Assembly: GCA_946405645.1 (NCBI GenBank)
Contig: CAMJHW010000066.1
Coordinates: forward strand, 1-7,390
Source: an uncultured Bacteroidales bacterium
GTDB taxonomy: Bacteria; Bacteroidota; Bacteroidia; Bacteroidales; UBA932
Direction: 5' to 3'
DNA: 7,390 nucleotides
Part shown: piece by piece, positions 1 through 7,100 of the stretch
Layout: every line of letters starts with the position of its first letter
How positions within the stretch are numbered: the first letter of the stretch is position 1
Notes under the pieces: model-generated
Told to the model about the DNA's origin: nothing
Seen by the model: only the letters and a program-made list of their open reading frames with translations
Databases searched by the model: none
Position numbers and translations under genes: made by a program

Positions 1-52
1 AGGGGGTAGTGCCCGTTGGGGTGTGTGAGTTCGACTCTCACCTACCGCACCA
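1..52 (+). tRNA. tRNA-Leu (anticodon NAG), 3' part only
   Basis: This is the 3' portion of a leucine tRNA; the window begins inside the anticodon loop. The first bases read AG as anticodon positions 35-36, then GG of the loop, then GGTAG as the 3' strand of the anticodon stem. A long class II variable arm follows (TGCCC, GTT, GGGGTG), which is typical of Leu, Ser and Tyr tRNAs. The T arm is GTGAG (25-29), TTCGACT (30-36), CTCAC (37-41). The acceptor 3' strand is CTACCGC (42-48), the discriminator is A49, and CCA is encoded at 50-52. An A discriminator and NAG anticodon indicate leucine CUN codons, most likely GAG by resemblance to leuU-type genes, but the first anticodon base lies outside the window. 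Confidence 0.93.
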
Positions 53-97
53 AAATCGGCTTCAGAGATGCTCTGAGGCCGATTTTCTTTTGTTTTT
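52..97 (+). terminator. Intrinsic terminator of the tRNA-Leu gene
   Basis: A 16-bp stem (52-67 with 71-86, one G-T wobble, loop ATG) is followed by a T-rich run, CTTTTGTTTTT, at 87-97. The stem starts on the terminal A of the encoded CCA, so it directly follows the tRNA and should end its transcription. The stem is unusually long and begins with AAAA paired to TTTT, so it could also work on the opposite strand. Confidence 0.88.
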
Positions 98-115
98 GGC
101 GACATTTTGGCGAGA
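94..115. repeat. Tandem 11-bp direct repeat (TTTTGGCGANA x2)
   Basis: Two adjacent 11-mers, TTTTGGCGACA (94-104) and TTTTGGCGAGA (105-115), differ at one position. They lie immediately downstream of the tRNA terminator, where arm-type integrase sites are often found beside tRNA attachment sites. No integrase is in the window, so a role in recombination is inference only. Confidence 0.6.
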
Positions 116-162
116 TGAGAGGAGTTAGAGGTAATGAGATGAATTACAAATGTGGCAACATG

Positions 163-189
163 AAAACCCTCGGAATGTTTTCCGAGGGT
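163..189 (-). terminator. Intrinsic terminator of the GIY-YIG gene
   Basis: A perfect 10-bp hairpin has its arms at 166-175 and 180-189 and a 4-base loop. Read on the minus strand, the stem is followed by TTTT (166-163), the order expected for a terminator of the minus-strand gene that stops at 242, about 53 bases upstream. The T run is short. On the plus strand no T run follows, so it is assigned to the minus strand. The 54 bases between stem and stop codon hold a small GNRA-like hairpin (CGC GAAA GCG, minus strand, 212-203) and no gene. Confidence 0.75.
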
Positions 190-241
190 CGATAGAGCAA
201 AACGCTTTCGCGCAGAAGTCTACGACAATGAACAATAGGCA

Positions 242-499
242 CTATTTGCCACTCTCGTTCTTGTTGTACTTGGGAGTGCTACCGCCATGATTTCCCTGGT
301 ATGTTTGAATCCTTTTGGATTCCCAGTCTGATGCGGCTTCTTGGGTGGTAATCCTGCCCACTTTTCTCATGGTTGAGAAGTTCATTCCATCAGCACGATG
401 CTCAGCTTCCCTTCTAGCCATATCATTGGTAATGCCAACGTAGACAAGTTTGTTTCCGTCATAGCACTCATACTTGTTCGTGTCTCTAGTTTTGGACAT
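242..499 (-). CDS. Small single-domain GIY-YIG-type nuclease-like protein (85 aa)
   Basis: This small protein reads as a minimal GIY-YIG fold. The second signature appears as VYVGITND (residues 19-26, YVG for YIG). It is followed by R29/R30 and H34, a helix with W59-E60 where the metal-binding glutamate is expected, and PKYN (76-79), matching the conserved C-terminal asparagine region. The first GIY element is degenerate: only KYECY (9-13) stands in its place, so Y10 or Y13 would have to supply the first tyrosine. Family members cut or nick DNA, but catalysis here is not assured. The ATG at 499 is preceded by AT-rich TTTGTAA with no Shine-Dalgarno sequence, usual for Bacteroidetes. It stands alone between its own terminator and a distant promoter, beside a tRNA gene, in AT-rich sequence unlike the pump operon. 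It could be a homing-type nuclease, a phage or island cargo gene, or an inactive DNA-binding derivative. Confidence 0.8.
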   Translation of the reverse strand: MSKTRDTNKYECYDGNKLVYVGITNDMARREAEHRADGMNFSTMRKVGRITTQEAASDWESKRIQTYQGNHGGSTPKYNKNESGK

Positions 500-806
500 T
501 TTACAAATACTGTCTAAGATCCTACGTCTCTTACAGTTCCGATTCAGCTGCGACCAACTATTTAAGGAGTGGTCGTGCCCTCTACGCTACGCAACCCGAA
601 TCATCAGGTCGTTCAACAGCACACGGTTTTGGTGGTGGAGATAGGTTTGTCCTCGAAACGAGTCCACCCCTACGCGAGTAGACCAACTCGCTCTGTAGTC
701 TGTTTATCGTTTGGGACCCGACAAATCGTATGAACTTCGAACTGTCTTCCCGCGATACCCAGATGTTCTGCTACCGATTTTCCAGAGAAAAAAGGCAATT
801 AGTTTC
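500..806 (-). ncRNA. Possible structured RNA / long 5' leader of the GIY-YIG gene
   Basis: No protein gene is supported in these roughly 300 bases, but they lie between a consensus promoter and the GIY-YIG start, so they should be transcribed as its leader or as a separate RNA. Several helices are visible on the minus strand: GCGAGT/ACTCGC (691-686 with 679-674, loop TGGTCT); GGTGGA/TCCACC (668-663 with 639-634) enclosing CTCG-TTT-CGAG (662-659 with 655-652); AAC/GTT plus CC/GG near 613-593; and a long bulged stem CGACC/GGTCG plus AGT/ACT (575-568 with 559-551). I do not recognise a known RNA family: group I core elements, a group II domain V, RNase P, SRP and tmRNA signatures were not found. 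GC is higher here (about 53% around 541-600) than in the flanking AT-rich DNA, which is compatible with a folded RNA. Transcription and folding are inferred. Confidence 0.42.
761..782 (+). repeat. Imperfect 22-bp copy of the tRNA-Leu terminator arm
   Basis: Positions 761-782 match positions 66-87 at 18 of 22 bases. AGATG, TCTG and CCGATTTTC are shared; one single mismatch and one run of three mismatches separate them. The first copy is the loop and 3' arm of the tRNA terminator. The pair brackets the GIY-YIG gene and most of its leader. It could be the trace of an integration duplication next to the tRNA, or chance; no flanking similarity extends the match convincingly. Confidence 0.4.
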
Positions 807-811
807 GAAAG

Positions 812-843
812 CAAAGGTATGACAAAAACAGCATTCCAACAAA
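812..843 (-). promoter_or_regulatory. Bacteroides-type promoter (-33 TTTG, -7 TACCTTTG)
   Basis: On the minus strand TTTG (843-840) is followed, after exactly 20 bases, by TACCTTTG (819-812). This matches the Bacteroidetes primary sigma consensus TTTG / 19-21 bp / TAnnTTTG at every fixed position. Transcription would start around 803-807 and run toward the GIY-YIG gene, giving a leader of about 305 nt. It is the only full consensus match I found in the intergenic region on either strand. Confidence 0.75.
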
Positions 844-995
844 TAAAGATTTCAACAATATTGATGTTAAAAAACGTTAGTTGCACACCTTGGAAAGACC
901 GATGAAAGATGACTTTAGCACAGGGGGTTAATTATAGCGAATCCTCCAATTTAATCCTGAAAGAAATAAGATGATTATATGGACAAGATGTAATG
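844..995. other. AT-rich spacer between the efflux operon and the promoter
   Basis: These 152 bases downstream of the second pump hold no credible gene. I see no strong hairpin ending the pump operon; the best minus-strand candidate is a T6 run (AACGTTTTTT, near 866-857) without a convincing stem. Read-through from the efflux operon into the leader and GIY-YIG gene, which lie on the same strand, therefore cannot be excluded. Confidence 0.6.
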
Positions 996-3900
996 CTATT
1001 GTCTTATCCAGAGAACAGGAAGAAAAACAGTCAGGGCGATAATGGAGAGGATCATTCCTGCGATGGTGCCGATAGCGAATGCGAACCAAAAGACCTCCTT
1101 GGGGCCGTCGAAGAGGAAGGGAACGAGGCCGAGAATGGTCGAGAGGATGGTCAGGGAGATGGGGACGATCTTGTGGTTAAAGGCTCGGACATAAGTGCGG
1201 ATGGATCCTTCGTTGCGCTCAGAATGACATGTCTGCAGGTACTCGAAAACGAGGTATATGCCGGCGTTTACGGTGATGCCACTGAGCATGATGAAGGCGG
1301 CAAAACCGCCCTTGTCAAAGGTGAAGTCGCCGATGCCGAAGGCTAGGAACAGTCCGATGAAGGAGATCGGAATCATGAATATGATGGCCAGCGGGAGTCG
1401 CATGGAGTTGAAGTGGACGGCGCAGATGACAAAGATCAGCGTAATGACCAGCAGGATAAGCCCAGCATACTTCTCCTTGTTGGAATAGAACCATCCGCCG
1501 GAGCTGCTTTCGGCCTTGAAGCCGATGGGCAGGACCTGGTAGTTCATATAGTCCACCGCCTCTTCAACCGCTCTGTTTGCCAATAGGTAAGAACCTATGA
1601 AGTTGAAGCGGACTGTTACGGCATAGGACTGGTTCTCCTTCTCGATTGGGAGGCCGGTGCGGTCCTTGGAGATACTGCCGACCTCGGAGAGTTTCATGCG
1701 CGTGTCGCCGATCGCGACGGCCTGGTTGTCAATGTGCCAGGCGTCAAATTCGTCCTTGGCTGAAGACTCCAGACGCACGTTGACGTAGTCCCCCTCGTGC
1801 GGCAGGCGCATCATCACGGTCCCGTAGAGCGGCGACTGCAGCGTGGAGTAGTACTCGTACGGGCTGATCCCGTAGCGCTCCAGCGCCTCGAAGTCATAGC
1901 GCAGATTGAACTCCGTCTTTGGGCTGGAGCGCCAGCCGGTGCCGTAGATATCCGGATTAGAGACGCGGCGGTTCCCGCTCAAATGATCGATCAGTTTCTC
2001 CCCGTAACCGATTAAGTCATCGTAGTTGTAGCCCGTCAGCAATATCGAGTTTGACTTGCTGTCGGTGACGATGTTGTTGTTGAAGTAATTCTCGTCTATA
2101 CCGCTGACGCTCCAGTTAGCGCCGCCGAAATTTGCCGCCATTGAGATGACGTCTCCCTTGATCTTCGAAGGCAGCCAAGTGCCTTCATATTCAGGTTTGA
2201 ATAGCACGGAGATATTACCGTTGTTGTAGGACGTGACGCGAGTCTCAAATATCTCAATCTCCTCTATTCCAGCGAGATAGTTTTCCATACTCCGCATCAC
2301 TTCGTTAAGTTGGTGGACAGTGCAACCCTCGAGCATACCGGCACTGATGTTCAGCCGTTGGCGGGCAGGCTCGCGGTAGAAGTCAGAGTGCGACATGGCC
2401 TTGTTGAACAGCCCGAAGGTCGAGCTGAGGATCTTGTCCACCGTGGGCTTGTTGTCGGCATACGGCCGCCATGCAAGTATCTTGTTCACGGTCTTCTGCC
2501 AGCCTTTCAGCGGAGCGCGGGCCTCGTCGCCGAACTTCGTCGGCAGCAGGCAGGTCGGGATGCCGAACATCACGATGAAGGCGACGACGTACACCCACTT
2601 GTGCCGCACGCCCCAGTTGATATAGCGCTCGTAGCGGCGGTTCCAGCGGACGGTGCGGCGCAGGCGGCGCGAGCGGACTTTCCCTGACGCGAAGCGGATC
2701 GGGAAAAAGTCCAGCAGCGCCGGCACGAACAGGTACGACACCAGCAGCGACACCGCAAGGTTGATGATGATGACGAAGGCGAAGTCCGTGAGGTTGGCCT
2801 TTTCGCTCTCCGGCAGCAGCAAGATTACCAGCAGCGCGGCGACGGTCGTGAGCACGGCGCTGAGCAGCGCCGGGAACACGCTCCGCGTCCCGGTCCGCGA
2901 GTAATGGTCTATCATCACGATGCTGTTGTCGATGATGATGCCCAGTGACACCGTCACGCCGGCGAGAGTGTAGATGTGGATGTGCAGGCCCATGAAGAAG
3001 TAGCACGCCATAGATATCAACAGGTTGACAGCCAGCGTGATGCCTATCACGACCATGTACCTCCACGACCGCGCCGCAGCGAAGGCGAAGAGCAGCAGGA
3101 TGAGCAGGCACAGGCCCGTACGGAAATAAATCTTGTCCAGTTCGTCGGAGATATACTCCGAATAGTCGTAGCTCACCGAGATGCCTATCTCCTCCGGAAT
3201 CACGTCCTGCATCGAGGCCAGGCAGTCCTTGACGTCCTGCACGACCCCTATGAGATTGGCGTCCGGGGACGCCTCGATGGTGAGGTTCAGGACGTTGAGT
3301 CCGTTGATGCGGTAGTAGGAGTTCGGCAGGGCCTCCTGGTAGCGGAAGTCGGCCAGGTCGCCCAGGCGCACGATACGCCCGTCCACGTTCTCCACCGGAA
3401 TGCCGGCCATGTCCGCCGCCGTGTCGCTGCGGAGCTTCACGGCGAAGGTGTTCCCGCCGCTGTGGGCAAGCCCCACCAGCTGCTCGGAATAATACGACGT
3501 GAAGGCGCGGCTGATGTCAGGGGCGGTGATGCCCGCGGCGGCGGCCTTGTCCGCATCGAAGGTCACCACCCACTCGAACGGCGTCTGCCCGTAGAAGTCC
3601 ACCGAGGATACCCCCTCGATAACCGACAGGGGATGAAGCAGATGCTCCTCGACGTACTTGGCGATCTCCAGCGAGGGCAGGGGGCTGCGGATGCTGTAGG
3701 CTATGGCCGTCTGCGACTCCTGTCCCTGCGCGTTCAGCGAGATGGAGGGGTAGGAGCAACCCTCCGGCAGGCGTGAATAGATGTTGCGTATCTGCGACGC
3801 CACCTCGAAGCGCACGGCGTCCATGTCGCTCCGCTTGCCCACCTTGAGCGTGATGTACCCTCCGCCGTCCTGCGAGACGGAACTGATGCCCGTACAGGCC

Positions 3901-4118
3901 CTTATACCCGAGAGGACGCCCTCGAGCTTCGAGGTCACCTCGGCCTCGACGATGCGCGCCGAAGCCCCGGGATAGCTGTAATCCACCGTGAGGTTCTTTT
4001 CCGTCGGGGAAGGGGTGTACTGGACCTTCAGCATGGAGAAGCAGGCTACGCCGACCACGGCCGCCACCGCCATCAGCAGCACGACCGAGAACGACGATAT
4101 GCCCTTCCCCCCGGCCAT
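996..4118 (-). CDS. RND efflux transporter permease, second of a tandem pair (1040 aa)
   Basis: Inner-membrane proton-driven RND pump of the AcrB/HAE superfamily, full length for the family. TM1 spans about residues 9-29, followed by a large periplasmic porter region to about 332, then TM2 (about 333-350), TM3 and TM4. TM4 carries GIIIDNSIVMID with D397, the equivalent of AcrB D407; the second aspartate is N398. A second periplasmic loop follows TM7. TM10 reads GITVNAGIYLVFEY, with N951 where AcrB has proton-relay lysine K940. The TM11-12 end contains FNHK, VPFLFDGP and FWFAFAIGT. The start is ATG at 4118, sharing one base with the stop of the first pump (TGATG), so translation is probably coupled. 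Residues 964-973, in the cytoplasmic TM10-TM11 loop, are encoded by a dispersed-repeat sequence. GC falls to about 38-50% in several parts of the 3' half, against about 63% near 2500-2760. It may form a mixed trimer with the first pump; the substrate is unknown. Confidence 0.93.
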   Translation of the reverse strand: MAGGKGISSFSVVLLMAVAAVVGVACFSMLKVQYTPSPTEKNLTVDYSYPGASARIVEAEVTSKLEGVLSGIRACTGISSVSQDGGGYITLKVGKRSDMDAVRFEVASQIRNIYSRLPEGCSYPSISLNAQGQESQTAIAYSIRSPLPSLEIAKYVEEHLLHPLSVIEGVSSVDFYGQTPFEWVVTFDADKAAAAGITAPDISRAFTSYYSEQLVGLAHSGGNTFAVKLRSDTAADMAGIPVENVDGRIVRLGDLADFRYQEALPNSYYRINGLNVLNLTIEASPDANLIGVVQDVKDCLASMQDVIPEEIGISVSYDYSEYISDELDKIYFRTGLCLLILLLFAFAAARSWRYMVVIGITLAVNLLISMACYFFMGLHIHIYTLAGVTVSLGIIIDNSIVMIDHYSRTGTRSVFPALLSAVLTTVAALLVILLLPESEKANLTDFAFVIIINLAVSLLVSYLFVPALLDFFPIRFASGKVRSRRLRRTVRWNRRYERYINWGVRHKWVYVVAFIVMFGIPTCLLPTKFGDEARAPLKGWQKTVNKILAWRPYADNKPTVDKILSSTFGLFNKAMSHSDFYREPARQRLNISAGMLEGCTVHQLNEVMRSMENYLAGIEEIEIFETRVTSYNNGNISVLFKPEYEGTWLPSKIKGDVISMAANFGGANWSVSGIDENYFNNNIVTDSKSNSILLTGYNYDDLIGYGEKLIDHLSGNRRVSNPDIYGTGWRSSPKTEFNLRYDFEALERYGISPYEYYSTLQSPLYGTVMMRLPHEGDYVNVRLESSAKDEFDAWHIDNQAVAIGDTRMKLSEVGSISKDRTGLPIEKENQSYAVTVRFNFIGSYLLANRAVEEAVDYMNYQVLPIGFKAESSSGGWFYSNKEKYAGLILLVITLIFVICAVHFNSMRLPLAIIFMIPISFIGLFLAFGIGDFTFDKGGFAAFIMLSGITVNAGIYLVFEYLQTCHSERNEGSIRTYVRAFNHKIVPISLTILSTILGLVPFLFDGPKEVFWFAFAIGTIAGMILSIIALTVFLPVLWIRQ
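1199..1233 (-). repeat. Dispersed-repeat-like sequence read in frame as CHSERNEGSI
   Basis: On the minus strand the DNA from about 1233 to 1199 reads TGTCATTCTGAGCG, then CAACGAAGGATCC, giving CHSERNEGSI in the pump frame (residues 964-973) and SFVALRMT on the plus strand. I recognise both peptides as usual translations of a short, very common bacterial intergenic repeat (CHSERSEES-type). It sits at the start of the cytoplasmic loop after TM10 and keeps the reading frame. Repeat identity rests on memory of the motif; only one copy is in this window. Confidence 0.7.
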
Positions 4119-7100
4119 CAGCGCCTGCGCCTGTAAATGGCCGAGTACACGGCGGGGACGTAGAAGAGGCTGACGAACGTACCGACCGTCATTCCGAAGA
4201 TGATGACCAGCGCCATCGGGTACTGGAGGTCGGCGCCCATGTTGCCGCGGCCCAGGAACGGCGCCACGGCGAGGATGGTGGTGATCGAGGTCATAATGAT
4301 GGCCTTGAGACGCCTGTGGCCGGCCTCATGTACGGCTTCCTCGACCCCGTAGCCCGGCTTCACCAGCCGGTTGATGGTGTCGATCTTGAGGATGGAGTCG
4401 TTGATGACTATGCCCGTGATGACGATGAGGCCTATGAGCGACATGATGTTGATGCTCACCCCCAGGGCCCACAGACCCAGCAGCGAGAAAGCGATGTCGA
4501 TAACTATCTCTGACAGAATGATGAACGGCTGTATGAGCGACTCGAACTGCGAGGCGAGGATGAGGAAGAGCAGGGCAAGGGCCACCAGCAGCACGAGTAT
4601 CATCTGCCGGACCATCTCGCGGTTGGAGAACCATGCTCCCGTGAAGGCCGCGTCGAAATGGCCGTCGTCGCGGGCCACCCGCCGGACGGTGCCCATCACG
4701 GACGGCACCTGCTTCGCGGGGATGTCCAACTCCAGCGGATAGAAGTTGCCGTCGCCGCCGGAGACCAGCGTCTTGAAGTCCTGCTCGAAGGTCTGGCGCA
4801 TGAGGGCGCTGACCGGAAGGTCGAAGTTCTCCTCACCGGACCGTACCGTCACGGTAGCCGTCCCGAGTATCTCCTCCATCTCCTTCACGTCGGTGCCCAG
4901 CACCACGGGGACGGAGCGGGAGCCCTGGACTATCTCGAACAAGGTATTGCCGTTCAGGGAGTTGCGCAGCACGGACACGAGGTCCGACACCGTCACCCCG
5001 TAGAGGCTCATCCTCTCCGGGTCGGAGATGTAAAGCACGTCCTCCTTGAGCGGCGGCTCGTCGACGGCCACGCCCGGCAGGGCCTCCCGGAGGCGGCAGA
5101 GGAAGGCGCGGAGCGCCGGGACCGTGAGTCCCTCGCCGCCCGTCGGCCTCAACCTGGCGAGCAGTTGCGGCTCACGCTCCGCGAACACCATGTCGAAGAT
5201 ATTGCCGGAGGTCGAGAACGATGCGATGGCCTGTGGGTAGCGCTGCGCGACGAAGGCCGCAAGGTCCTTCTTCGCCCTCTCCAACTCCCTGGCATTCTTG
5301 CATTTGAAGTAGAGCGAAGCCTGTCCCATAGACTGGTCGCCGGAGTGGCTTAGCACAAACTGCTGGACGCCCACCATGGCCGTGGACTGCTCCAGGCGGC
5401 CTTCGAGCAACGATTCCAACTCCTGGATCCGTTCGCGGTTGCGCTCCAGTGTGACAGGCTCGTTCCAGTCAGCCCTGAGGATGGCGTCGGTATAGGTGAT
5501 CGGAGGGAGTTTCTCCTTGGACATCCCCACTCCGCAGACGGCGATGGCGGCAAGGCAAACCAGCGGCAACGCCCAGGCCAGCCATTTGTGCGACAGCGCC
5601 CAGTTGACGGTGCGGTCATACCAGCGCATGCCTCTGTTGAAGCGTATCTTATCCAGCGCGGGATGCGGCTTGAACTCCGGCATCTTCCTGTAAAGGGCCC
5701 AGTAATAAACCGGCATCACTACCACGGTGATGACGTACGATACGAGCAGCACAGTGGTCACGGCCATGGCCTGGTCATAGAACAGTTCACCAGCGAGGCC
5801 GTTGAGGAACACCAGCGGGATGAACACCGCGCAGGTCGTGAGCACGGAACTGAGCATGGCGCCCCGCACCTCGCGGGTGCCCTCCACCACCGCGCTGCGC
5901 AGGGCTTCGCCCTTCTGCCAGCGCGCGGTGATATTGTCCGTCAGGACTATGGTATTGTCCACCATCATACCCACTCCGAGCAATAGTCCCGAGAGCGATA
6001 TGATGTTGATCGACAGGCCGATAAGGTAGAACACGAACACCGATATGACCAGCGACACGGGGATGGTCATTGCGACCAGCAGCGGCGAACGGAAGTCCTT
6101 CATGAACAGGAAGATGACCACGCACACCAGCGCCACGGCCAGGATGATGTTCAGCAGGAGGTTGCGTATGGAGTAGTCCAGCAGCTCGGTCTGGTCGCGG
6201 GTCATCGTGAATGTCACCTGCGGGTAGTCCTCCGCGAACTGTCCTAGCTGTTCGTCTATGCCTTTCCGCAGCTCGGACATGCGCGCCTCGCTCTGTTTGA
6301 TGACGGCCAGCACGACGGCCTGCGAGCCGTCCGAGCGGGCCAGTCCCGTGCGGGGCGCCTCGTGCTCGAGCACTTCCGCGACGTCCTTGATCTGCAACTG
6401 CCTGCCTCCGGCCGTGAACCAGACGTTCGCAATATCCTCGCGTGAGGCCGCGAAGGAGCGGAACTTGACGTTGTAATGGTACTCCCCGTCGCGTATGGTG
6501 AGGTTGGAGAGCACGACGTTGGCGGAATTGATGCTGTTCTCGAACTGGCCCATGCTGATGCCGAGCCGCGCCAGGGCCTCCTGGTCGGGCACGATGAGGA
6601 TCTCGCGGTCCGCAGTGCCGCTGATGTCCACCATCGCCACCTCCGGGAGCTGCTCGATGCGCTTGGAGATGACGTCCTCGGCGAACTCGCTCATCTGCAG
6701 GAAGTCCCCGCCGCCGTCCTTGAGGGTCATGTTGATGTAAAAAGCCGGGATGTCGGTCGCGCTGGCCTTGAACACCTTCGGGCGCTCGATGCGGGGCAGC
6801 GATCCCATCGCGCGGTCTATCTTCTCGTTGACCTCGATGTAGAAATAGTCGATGTCCCCGCCTTCCTCGAAGGTCAGGGTCATCGTCGCGCTGCCGTCCA
6901 TGGCCTCGGAGCGGATGTCCTTCAGGTGGCCTATCTGCACGAGGCTCTGCCTCAGGGGCTTGACCACGGCGTCGTCCATCTCGCGCGCGGACATGTCTGG
7001 GGCGGTGACCTGGACGGTCACGTACGGGATGTCCACGTCTGGGATGAGCGACACGGGCAGTCGCCTGATGCCGATGACGCCCAGCACGACGAACACCAGC

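Noticed and set aside
642..649. Plus-strand TAGGTTTG matching the -7 consensus TAnnTTTG
   Set aside because: The only upstream TTTG (628-631) is 10 bases away, not 19-21, and no plus-strand gene follows.
631..785. tRNA-like fragments on the minus strand (GCGAG-TTGGTCTA-CTCGC like a D arm; GTTTCGAG and AGTTCGAAG like T loops; CACCACCA)
   Set aside because: No acceptor or T stems pair in the tRNA arrangement; the pieces fold better as independent hairpins, so neither a tRNA nor a tmRNA is called.
500..806. Group I or group II intron associated with the GIY-YIG ORF
   Set aside because: I could not find the conserved group I core sequences or a group II domain V hairpin, and there is no interrupted host gene on either side.
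711..905. Open frames of 60-64 codons on both strands (704-886 minus, 711-905 plus)
   Set aside because: They overlap each other and the consensus promoter, show no recognisable motif or coding bias, and look like noise in a non-coding leader.
2310..3776. Long plus-strand and alternative minus-strand open frames inside the pump genes (for example 2976-3776 plus, 2383-3111 minus)
   Set aside because: They are high-GC shadow frames of the RND genes, with low-complexity Arg/Ala/His-rich translations and no domain signal.
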